DNA of 5,450 bases from an uncultured Alphaproteobacteria bacterium (lineage in GTDB: Bacteria > Pseudomonadota > Alphaproteobacteria > Rhizobiales > Hyphomicrobiaceae). The notes beneath the pieces were generated by a model. It did no database searches and was not told the origin of the DNA. It saw only the letters and a list, made by a program, of their open reading frames with translations. Both the position numbers and the translations under genes were made by a program. Each line of letters opens with the position of its first letter. Within the stretch, counting starts at the first letter, position 1. The stretch is taken from assembly GCA_937950105.1 (NCBI GenBank), contig CALFEM010000032.1:1-5450 (forward strand), read 5' to 3'. Positions 1-5,402 of the stretch are shown one piece after another.

Positions 1-45
1 CCACCGAGATCTACACTCTTTCCCTACACGACGCTCTTCCGATCT
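1..45 (+). other. Illumina TruSeq universal (P5-side) adapter, not genomic
   Basis: This stretch matches the 3' part of the standard TruSeq universal adapter through its end in CTCTTCCGATCT, including the final T used for ligation to A-tailed inserts. Genomic sequence starts at about 46. On the minus strand the adapter extends the truncated outer-membrane gene by an artificial tail reading IGRASCRERV and supplies a false stop codon at 11-13. The identification rests on recognising the adapter sequence and is essentially certain. Confidence 0.98.
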
Positions 46-538
46 GCTCGTAGGTCGAACGCAGCGTGGCGGTGCGCTCGATGTCGACGCCGTTGACGTT
101 CTGCAGGAAGGTCACGGAGATGTCCGGGCCCTGGTGGAACGTGCTGTGCGTCACGTCCGCATTCGAGCTGGTGATGGTGCGCTCGTTGCGCATGTCGATG
201 GTGAGGTCCCAGCGCAGGCTCGGCGTGATGTAGCGGCCAAAGCCGGCGGAGAAGCTTGCCGAGCCGTTCTGTGCCGACAGATCGGTGTGATCGACCACGA
301 GGCCGCCGTTGTCGACATCCTCGACCGTCACGTCGCCGGAAGCGGACATTGCATAGCCGCCGTCGATACGGACGTACCAGTCGGCCTCGTACATCGGCAG
401 CGGCATCGGCGCCGGCACCGGAACCGCGGCCGAGCCGTAATCCTTGGCGCTGCCGTAATCGTAGTCGCCGGCGATCGCGGGTGCCGCCGCCGCCAGCAGC
501 GCCACGCCTGCGGCCACCGATGCGAGCTTGAAGTTCAT
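46..538 (-). CDS. Outer-membrane beta-barrel protein, Omp25/Omp31-like, 3'-truncated
   Basis: Only the first 164 codons and one further base are genomic; the gene then runs into adapter. The start at 538 has a GAGGGA Shine-Dalgarno-like sequence about 10 bases upstream. Residues 1-23 form a signal peptide (MNFK, a hydrophobic Ala/Val/Leu core, cleavage likely after A21-I-A23). A Gly/Tyr/Asp-rich stretch and a proline-rich linker (VPVPAPMPLP, residues 39-48) follow, then the first predicted strand (DWYVRIDGGYA, 53-63) and alternating strand-like segments such as GFGRYITPSLRWDLTID (99-115). This organisation is typical of the small outer-membrane barrels abundant in Hyphomicrobiales. The gene is a diverged paralogue of the complete barrel gene just upstream on the same strand: WYVRIDGG aligns with WYVRLDAG, and GRYITPSLRWDLT with GRHLGHGFRFDVT. 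By comparison about 100 C-terminal residues are missing. The exact ligand or role (structural, adhesin, haem binding) cannot be read from the sequence. Confidence 0.88.
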
Positions 539-860
539 GACTGTCGCTTCCCTCGTAAGCGGCGCCGGCCTGCGGCCCTTCGCGCCCTGCTCTTGTCAAC
601 GCACGCGTGGATTGACCGACGAGACTGCGATCCGCGAGCCGACATGGTCGCGAGGGAGATCATGAAGACTTCTGGCGCGGACCCGGAGAGAGGGGGCTCG
701 CGGACGCGGCACGAGGAACCAAAAGGTCCAAAGTGATCCCCGGCAGCCGGCACGATCGCCTGATACGCCGTCGGGTTTGCCGGGCCGCCTGTTCGGCGAC
801 CGCAGCGGACGTTAAACTCACGGGCGGAGCTCGCCGCTCCGCCCCTCGGTCAAGGCCGCG
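539..860. other. Intergenic region between the two outer-membrane genes
   Basis: These 322 bases separate two genes of the same strand. The right end holds a terminator-like hairpin for the upstream barrel gene (listed separately). The left end holds the Shine-Dalgarno sequence of the truncated barrel gene. A perfect TTGACA on the minus strand (complement of 594-599) has no acceptable -10 box at 16-18 bases, so I do not call it a promoter. I see no small gene with a convincing start and ribosome-binding site, and no RNA gene. The second gene probably has its own promoter somewhere in this stretch. Confidence 0.6.
822..844 (-). terminator. Hairpin terminator candidate of the complete barrel gene
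   Basis: A perfect 9 bp stem (GGGCGGAGC at 822-830 pairs with GCTCCGCCC at 836-844) encloses a 5-base loop. It begins 16 bases past the stop codon of the outer-membrane gene. On the minus strand the stem is followed by GTGAGTTTAAC, a short and imperfect T-rich stretch. Position and stem strength fit an intrinsic terminator, but the weak T tract leaves some doubt. Confidence 0.6.
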
Positions 861-1697
861 TCAGTTGAGATTGTAACGCAGGCCCGCCCGGATCTCGTGC
901 GAATGGATGTTCTCGACCGTCGGGTCTTCCGACACTTCGATAACGCCACCGCCGAAGTCGCCGCGCACGGCGCCGGTCGCGGCATCGCCGAGGTACATGT
1001 AGCGGTAGCCGATATCGAGCAGCAGGCCACGGTTGCTCGACACCATGATCGGCGCATCCTTCGTGCTGCCGCCCTCGACGACCGCATCGCGGCCGCGGCC
1101 ACCCGTGAGGTTGACGGTGACGCCGGCCATCAGGGCCGCGGCGACGCTGCCGGTCTTTTCACCATCGATGGTGCCGGTGCAGCCGCAGGTATCGAGCACG
1201 GTGCCGGGGGTCGTCTCGTGGCGGGCGTAGCCGAGGCCGACGCCGAGGTACGGCGAGAAGCGGCCGCCCTGGTTGAAGTCGTAGTAGAGGTTGGCGAGCA
1301 GCACCGAGCTCTTCAGGCCGAACGAGCGCGTGCCATCGAGCGTCGCGTAGTGGTTCTGCAGGAAGCCCTGCGCGTCAGCCTCGAAGCGGTAGTCGTAGGT
1401 GACGTCGAAGCGGAAGCCGTGACCGAGATGACGGCCGATGCCGCCGCCGATCGACCAGGTGCTGTCGATCGAAGTGTCGACGAGATCGTAGATGTGATCC
1501 TCGACCATGATCGGATCGTCGAAGCGAGCGTGGCCGGCGTCGAGGCGCACGTACCACGAGGGCGACGCCTCGGCGACCATCGGCACGTAGCCGTCCTTGA
1601 CGCTGCCGCCACCGTAGAGATCGGCCGCACCCGCAGCCGTGCTGCTCAAAGCGAGGATCGCGATTACCGACGCGACCGTGCCGCGAATAGTGGTCAT
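861..1697 (-). CDS. Outer-membrane beta-barrel protein (Omp25-like family), complete
   Basis: The product has 278 residues. I start it at the ATG at 1697 because AGGGA lies 5 bases upstream and the protein then begins with a clean signal peptide: MTTIRG, a hydrophobic core to about residue 20, and cleavage near A24/A25 (AGAA|DLYGG). An in-frame ATG at 1802 would add 35 residues without signal character and is rejected. The mature protein has strand-like segments beginning with SWYVRLDAGHA (47-57), then GIGRHLGHGFRFDVTYDY (86-103), SSVLLANLYYDF (130-141), FSPYLGVGLGYA (147-158), RGLLLDIGYRYMYLG (223-237) and a terminal HEIRAGLRYNLN (267-278). The YYDF...PYLGxGxGYA pattern is characteristic of this barrel class. 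Cys171 and Cys173 (TCGCTG) sit in a predicted surface loop. The gene lies upstream of a truncated paralogue on the same strand and is bounded by terminator-like hairpins, so it is probably its own transcription unit. Its specific role is unknown. Confidence 0.9.
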   Translation of the reverse strand: MTTIRGTVASVIAILALSSTAAGAADLYGGGSVKDGYVPMVAEASPSWYVRLDAGHARFDDPIMVEDHIYDLVDTSIDSTWSIGGGIGRHLGHGFRFDVTYDYRFEADAQGFLQNHYATLDGTRSFGLKSSVLLANLYYDFNQGGRFSPYLGVGLGYARHETTPGTVLDTCGCTGTIDGEKTGSVAAALMAGVTVNLTGGRGRDAVVEGGSTKDAPIMVSSNRGLLLDIGYRYMYLGDAATGAVRGDFGGGVIEVSEDPTVENIHSHEIRAGLRYNLN

Positions 1698-1765
1698 GGG
1701 AGTCCCTTTCCGAAGCGACCGACTGTCTGACGGCGGATCGGGAGCGCACCACGCAGCCGCCTGTC

Positions 1766-1795
1766 TCGATAGCGACTGTCTCAGACAAACTTTAA
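1766..1795 (-). promoter_or_regulatory. Weak promoter candidate for the complete barrel gene
   Basis: On the minus strand TTAAAG (complement of 1790-1795) and TATCGA (complement of 1766-1771) are separated by 18 bases. Each matches three of six positions of the sigma-70 consensus. The site lies in the most AT-rich part of the region between the presumed glmM terminator and the start at 1697, and would give a leader of about 60 bases. The small palindrome TGTCTGAGACA (complement of 1777-1787) lies in the spacer and might be an operator. This is a weak prediction made by eye. Confidence 0.25.
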
Positions 1796-1824
1796 AGACC
1801 ACTTAATCAGCGCACCGAAATGAA

Positions 1825-1854
1825 ACACCGGCCCCAGAGCACTGGGACCGGTGT
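1825..1854 (-). terminator. Hairpin terminator candidate for the glmM transcript
   Basis: ACACCGG-C-CCCAG (1825-1837) pairs with CTGGG-A-CCGGTGT (1842-1854), giving 12 paired bases and one mismatch around the 4-base loop AGCA. Reading on the minus strand, the hairpin is followed directly by TTTCATTTC, a modest T-rich run. It lies 43 bases beyond the repeat array and 305 bases beyond the glmM stop. If it is the terminator of glmM, the whole repeat array is in the 3' untranslated region. In the plus direction no T run follows. Confidence 0.65.
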
Positions 1855-1896
1855 CGAGACGCCTGGCAATTTTCGCAATGGATGTGCTGTCGGCCC

Positions 1897-2154
1897 CACT
1901 CCCGAGGCTGCGCTTCACGGCTTCGATGAAAGCGCAGGGCGCTTCCAACTCAGCCGATCGCACTCCTGAGGCCTGCAATTCACGGCGTCGATGAAAGCGC
2001 AGGGCGCTTCCAACTCAGCCGATCGCACTCCTGAGGCCTGCGATTCACGGCGTCGGTGAAAGCGCAGGGCGCTTCCAACTCAGCCGATCGCACTCCCGAG
2101 ACTGCGATTCACGGCTTCGATGAAAGCGCAGGGCGCTTCCAACTCAGCCGATCG
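1897..2154 (-). repeat. Four tandem 64-65 bp repeats after glmM
   Basis: Four head-to-tail units occupy 1897-1960 (64 bp), 1961-2025 (65), 2026-2090 (65) and 2091-2154 (64). A 35 bp core (1926-1960, 1991-2025, 2056-2090, 2120-2154) is identical in all four except for one A-to-G change at the first base of the third core. The other 29-30 bp vary slightly. Each core contains the inverted repeat TGAAAGCGC / GCGCTTCCA around a 3-base loop. On the glmM-sense (minus) RNA all 9 positions can pair, one of them as G-U; on the plus RNA that position is an A-C mismatch. A 65 bp period is not a multiple of three and no reading frame is conserved, so the array is not protein-coding. It ends four bases short of the glmM stop codon. 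I do not recognise the family. Confidence 0.93.
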
Positions 2155-2158
2155 CAGC

Positions 2159-3511
2159 CTAGTGCGCGCCGGCCGCCGCCTGCACCGCTTCGACGATGTC
2201 GCCGACGACGCGATTGACGAGCGTCTCGTCGTCGCCCTCCGCCATGACGCGGATGACCGGCTCGGTGCCCGACGGGCGAATGACGAGGCGGCCCTTGGCG
2301 CCGAGCTTCTCCTTGCCGGCATCGATCGCCTTCTTGACGCCGGCGTCGTCGAGCGGACGGCCGTTGGCGTAGCGCACGTTCTTCAGCAGTTGCGGCAGCG
2401 GGTCGAAGCGGCGGCAGACTTCCGACACCGGCCGGCCGGCCGACACCGCCACCGCCAGCACCTGCAGGGCCGAAACGAGACCGTCGCCCGTGGTGATGAA
2501 GTCGGACAGGACGATGTGGCCCGACTGCTCGCCGCCGACGTTGTAGCCGTGCTTTCTCATATGCTCGACGACGTAGCGATCACCGACCGGAGTGCGCGCC
2601 ATGCTGAGGCCGATGCCGCGCAGATAGCGCTCGAGGCCGAGATTGCTCATCACGGTGGCGACGATGCCGCCGGCCGCCAGCTTGCCCCGCCGCTGCCAGC
2701 TTTCCGCGATAACGGCCATCAGCTGGTCGCCATCGACGATCTGGCCCTTCTCGTCGACGATGACGACACGGTCGGCGTCGCCGTCGAGGGCGATACCGAT
2801 GTCGGCGCGCACCTCGCGCACCTTGTCGACGAGGGCTTCCGGCGCGGTCGAGCCGCACTTGTGGTTGATGTTGCGGCCGTTGGGATCGACGCCGATCTTG
2901 ATGACCTCGGCACCGAGTTCCCACAACGCCTCGGGCGCCACCTTGTAACCGGCCCCGTTGGCGCAATCGATGACGATGCGCAGCCCGTCGAGCCGCAGGT
3001 TCTTCGGCAGCGTGCGCTTGGCGAACTCGATGTAGCGCTCCTGCGCGCTCTCGACGCGCGTCGCCCGGCCGATGCGCTCCGCCGGCACCAGCATCGACGC
3101 GCTGTCGCTCTCGATCAGTTCCTCGATGCGCTTCTCGGTCTCGTCGGACAGCTTGTAGCCGTCGGGATCGAACAGCTTGATGCCGTTGTCCTCGAAGCGG
3201 TTGTGCGAGGCTGAAATCATGACGCCGAGGTCGGCGCGCAGCGATCGCGTCAGCATTGCGACAGCGGGCGTCGGCATCGGACCGAGCAGGAACACGTCCA
3301 TGCCGACCGAGGTGAAGCCGCTCATCAGCGCGGCTTCCAGCATGTAGCAGGAGAGGCGCGTATCCTTGCCTATCACGACGCGGTGGCGATGCTGGCCGGA
3401 GCGGAACACATGCCCCGCCGCCATGCCGACCTTCAACGCCACCTCGGACGTCATCGGATGCCGGTTGGCCTGACCGCGGATGCCGTCCGTGCCGAAATAG
3501 CGCCGCACCAT
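2159..3511 (-). CDS. glmM: Phosphoglucosamine mutase GlmM
   Basis: GlmM is a cytoplasmic enzyme that converts glucosamine-6-phosphate to glucosamine-1-phosphate, the step before GlmU makes UDP-N-acetylglucosamine for peptidoglycan and lipopolysaccharide. The 450-residue length is normal for the family and all signature motifs are present: [11 protein letters not shown] near the N-terminus (3-13), the phosphoserine loop MISASHN with catalytic Ser102, the Mg-binding DGDADR (243-248), the sugar-binding GGEQSGH (326-332), and the phosphate-binding [12 protein letters not shown] (412-423). The ATG at 3511 is preceded by GGGGTGAG at Shine-Dalgarno distance, and the protein starts as family members do. 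The TAG stop at 2161-2159 is followed almost immediately by the tandem repeats. In many bacteria, including many Hyphomicrobiales, glmM follows ftsH; here it is the first gene of its transcript and faces away from a suhB-family gene. No defects are visible. Confidence 0.98.
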   Translation of the reverse strand: MVRRYFGTDGIRGQANRHPMTSEVALKVGMAAGHVFRSGQHRHRVVIGKDTRLSCYMLEAALMSGFTSVGMDVFLLGPMPTPAVAMLTRSLRADLGVMISASHNRFEDNGIKLFDPDGYKLSDETEKRIEELIESDSASMLVPAERIGRATRVESAQERYIEFAKRTLPKNLRLDGLRIVIDCANGAGYKVAPEALWELGAEVIKIGVDPNGRNINHKCGSTAPEALVDKVREVRADIGIALDGDADRVVIVDEKGQIVDGDQLMAVIAESWQRRGKLAAGGIVATVMSNLGLERYLRGIGLSMARTPVGDRYVVEHMRKHGYNVGGEQSGHIVLSDFITTGDGLVSALQVLAVAVSAGRPVSEVCRRFDPLPQLLKNVRYANGRPLDDAGVKKAIDAGKEKLGAKGRLVIRPSGTEPVIRVMAEGDDETLVNRVVGDIVEAVQAAAGAH

Positions 3512-3628
3512 GTCTGCTCACCCCGTCGTTGTCGGCCGCCGCCCTGAAGCGTCCGGCCCCGGTTCTGGTCGATCCACGCGCCTCCGCCCCGGGGGCGAAC
3601 CGCGCCTGACCGATGTCTGCCGGCGGAC

Positions 3629-3656
3629 CGTTAACCAAGTGGAATCTGCATATCAA
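3629..3656 (-). promoter_or_regulatory. Candidate glmM promoter
   Basis: On the minus strand TTGATA (complement of 3651-3656) is followed after 16 bases by TTAACG (complement of 3629-3634), in the only AT-rich island of the region. The -35 match is good and the -10 match partial. It would give a 5' untranslated region of a little over 100 bases before the ATG at 3511. Found by eye. Confidence 0.35.
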
Positions 3657-3740
3657 ATCACGTGCGCGCGCGATATGGCCTCGCGAGGGCAATACGAGTT
3701 GCATCACCCGCCACCTTCGCTCCCGCGCCGCGCCGCCGCC

Positions 3741-3769
3741 TTGTCAGAGCCCGGCGAAGAGGGTATCGC
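3741..3769 (+). promoter_or_regulatory. Candidate suhB promoter
   Basis: TTGTCA (3741-3746) matches five of six bases of the -35 consensus. It is followed after 17 bases by TATCGC (3764-3769), three of six at -10, which is usual for alphaproteobacterial promoters with poorly conserved -10 boxes. Transcription would start near 3776, about 100 bases before the ATG at 3879. Confidence 0.4.
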
Positions 3770-3878
3770 CTGCGTCTCACCATTCTCCCCGGCCGGGACC
3801 GCCGGGCGCCGCGCGCCGCGCCGCGCCGTCCGCTTCGCCCCCGGTCGCTCCCTCGCAGAGCGCCGCTTAGAGACAGTC

Positions 3879-4703
3879 ATGCCCGCCTCAGCCCTGATGA
3901 ACGTGATGGTCGGCGCCGCGCGCAAGGCCGGCCGCAGCCTCGCACGCGACTTCGGCGAGGTCGAACAACTGCAGGTCTCGATCAAGGGGCCCGCCAACTT
4001 CGTCTCGGCGGCCGATCTCAGGGCCGAGGAGATCATCCACGCCGAACTGAGCAAGGCGCGTCCCGACTACGGCTTTCTGATGGAGGAAGGCGGCACCATT
4101 GCCGGCCGCGACGCCTCGCACCGCTGGATCGTCGATCCGCTCGACGGCACCACCAACTTCCTGCACGGCATCCCGATGTTCGCCATCTCGATCGGCCTCG
4201 AGCGCGAGGGCCAACTGGTGGCGGGCCTGATCTACAATCCCATCTCCGACGAGCTGTTCGCCGCCGAGAAGGGCAAGGGCGCCTTCCTCAACGACAAGCG
4301 CCGCCTGCGCGTCGCCGCTCGCAAGCAGCTCGCCGACGTGGTCGTCGCCACCGGCATTCCGCATCGCGGCCGCACCGGCCACAAGCGCTTCCTCAACGAG
4401 ATGCAGGAGGCCATGCAGGATGTCGCCGGTATCCGTCGCACGGGCTCCGCCGCCCTCGACCTGGCCTGGACCGCGGCGGGCCGCTTCGACGGCTACTGGG
4501 AGCGCAACATCCAGGCCTGGGACATGGCGGCGGGTATCGTCATCGTGCGCGAGGCCGGCGGCATCTGCACGGACCTCTCCGGCAGCGACCAGATGCTCGC
4601 CAAGGGCGAGGTCATCTGCGGCAACCTCGCCATCCACAAGGCGCTGCTCGGCGTGGTCGGCGATCCGCCGCCCGAGCCCCACCCGCTGCCGGTCAACGAC
4701 TGA
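3879..4703 (+). CDS. suhB: Inositol monophosphatase family protein (SuhB-like)
   Basis: This is a 274-residue Mg-dependent, Li-sensitive-type phosphatase of the inositol monophosphatase superfamily. Such enzymes hydrolyse inositol-1-phosphate and related sugar phosphates in the cytoplasm; E. coli SuhB also takes part in ribosomal RNA antitermination. The diagnostic metal-binding motifs are present: MEEGG with Glu70, WIVDPLDGTTNF (83-94) with Asp86 and Asp89, and WDMAAGIVIVREAGG (214-228) with Asp215. RRTGSAALDLAWTAAGRFDGYWE (186-208) matches the substrate-pocket region of bacterial SuhB proteins. I chose the ATG at 3879 because MPASALMNVMVGAARKAGR lines up with the usual alphaproteobacterial N-terminus, although its ribosome-binding site (AGAG) is weak; an internal ATG at 3897 is the alternative. 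The next gene on the strand begins 182 bases downstream. The preferred substrate is unknown, so the symbol is by family. Confidence 0.93.
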   Translation: MPASALMNVMVGAARKAGRSLARDFGEVEQLQVSIKGPANFVSAADLRAEEIIHAELSKARPDYGFLMEEGGTIAGRDASHRWIVDPLDGTTNFLHGIPMFAISIGLEREGQLVAGLIYNPISDELFAAEKGKGAFLNDKRRLRVAARKQLADVVVATGIPHRGRTGHKRFLNEMQEAMQDVAGIRRTGSAALDLAWTAAGRFDGYWERNIQAWDMAAGIVIVREAGGICTDLSGSDQMLAKGEVICGNLAIHKALLGVVGDPPPEPHPLPVND

Positions 4704-4885
4704 CTGGCAGAGGTCAGAAACCATCGTGCGGCCGCCGCCGCCGTGTGGCCAAATTACCCGCTAGGATGCGCGTCGGCTGCCGAAGGCAGCGGGTGACACG
4801 TTTCCGTGCCACTCTGTAGCGATCGCGCACGCCGGGGCTGCCGCCGAGACCCCGGCGCGCGGAACGAGGTGGCGAAGGGCAAGGC
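4704..4885 (+). other. Intergenic region with two inverted repeats
   Basis: Two hairpins can form between the suhB stop and the next gene. GCTGCC (4776-4781) pairs with GGCAGC (4785-4790) around GAA; CCCGCT (4757-4762) and AGCGGG (4788-4793) form a competing pair. CGCCGGGG (4830-4837) pairs with CCCCGGCG (4850-4857) around a 12-base loop, ending 28 bases before the next start codon. Neither is followed by a T run, so I do not call either a terminator. I see no convincing promoter. The downstream gene may be co-transcribed with suhB. Confidence 0.5.
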
Positions 4886-5402
4886 ATGGCACGCAACCGC
4901 AAAAGCGAGCAGGCGATCCACCATCGCACGCTGACCCCGCCGGGCCTCTTCCTCGTGCGGATGCTCATCTTCCTCACGCTCGTCGTGCTGATCGGCGCCA
5001 TCCTGCACGAGCAACTGTTGCGCGCGGTGATGACCAACCCGGGCCTCAATGGCCTGATCCTCGCGGTGCTGGCGTTCGGCGTCGTCTACTCGTTCCGGCA
5101 GGTGATCCGCCTCTATCCCGAGATCCGCTGGGTCAACGACTTCCGCGTCAGCGATCCCGGCATCGCCATGGCGCACAAGCCGCGCCTGCTGCTGCCGATG
5201 GCGACCATGCTGCGCGACCGCACCGGCGCACTGCAGCTCACCACGCAGTCGATGAGCGCCATCAAGGAAAGCCTCGGCTCGCGCCTCGACGAGGCGCGCG
5301 ATACCGGCCGCTATCTGGTGGGCCTGCTGGTGTTCCTCGGTCTCCTCGGCACCTTCTGGGGTCTGCTCGACACGATCCAGTCGGTCGGCGGCGTCATCGC
5401 CG
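4886..5402 (+). CDS. MotA/TolQ/ExbB-type inner-membrane protein, 3'-truncated
   Basis: Residues 1-172 are genomic; the codon for residue 173 is completed by adapter, and the stop at 5423-5425 is artificial. The ATG at 4886 has GAAGGG at Shine-Dalgarno distance. A short polar N-terminus precedes a first hydrophobic segment (about 21-41), a second (about 54-70), a soluble stretch with FRQVIRLYPEIRWVNDFR (70-87), and a third segment at about 143-163 carrying LGLLGTFWGLL (151-161). This Gly-rich motif is the hallmark of MotA/TolQ/ExbB proton-channel subunits. Family members use the proton gradient to drive a partner with an OmpA/MotB-like or TolR/ExbD-like domain. From memory of Hyphomicrobiales genomes, a gene of this type follows an inositol monophosphatase gene and precedes an OmpA-like peptidoglycan-binding gene. 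It is probably not the true flagellar MotA, since no flagellar genes are nearby. The missing part should contain at least one further membrane segment. Confidence 0.85.

Larger units (their letters stand above)
3512..3878. promoter_or_regulatory. Divergent promoter region between glmM and suhB
   Basis: These 367 bases separate two genes transcribed away from each other, so both promoters should lie here. A relatively AT-rich island at about 3630-3700 stands out from the GC-rich flanks and holds a candidate glmM promoter. A second candidate, facing suhB, lies at 3741-3769. CCTCGCGAGG (3679-3688) is a perfect 10 bp palindrome between them. The suhB reading frame stays open upstream through this region, but the translated sequence there is low-complexity and unlike the family, so I treat it as non-coding. 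Confidence 0.7.

Noticed and set aside
594..599. Perfect TTGACA on the minus strand upstream of the truncated barrel gene as a -35 box
   Set aside because: At spacings of 16-18 bases the sequence is pure GC-rich with no -10 resemblance.
134..736. Plus-strand open frame of 200 codons antisense to the truncated barrel gene
   Set aside because: It is an Arg/Ala/His-rich shadow translation typical of GC-rich DNA, has no family resemblance, and overlaps a gene with a clear signal peptide and barrel features.
897..1730. Plus-strand open frame of 277 codons antisense to the complete barrel gene
   Set aside because: It is a low-complexity Ala/Val/Asp/Arg-rich translation without recognisable motifs, arising from codon bias on the opposite strand.
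1781..1978. 65-codon minus-strand frame running through the repeats and the hairpin
   Set aside because: The 64-65 bp period breaks the frame between copies, there is no good ribosome-binding site, and the frame crosses the terminator-like hairpin.
1897..2154. CRISPR array
   Set aside because: The units are directly contiguous with no variable spacers, and the parts between the cores are themselves near-identical.
2120..3214. Long plus-strand open frame starting in the last repeat and antisense to glmM
   Set aside because: The glmM strand carries all catalytic motifs. The antisense translation is biased and unlike any protein I know, and its ATG is simply part of the repeat core.
3510..3878. 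Extension of suhB upstream to 3510
   Set aside because: The frame is open but the translation is Pro/Arg/Ala-rich and unlike the family, and the family N-terminus begins at 3879.
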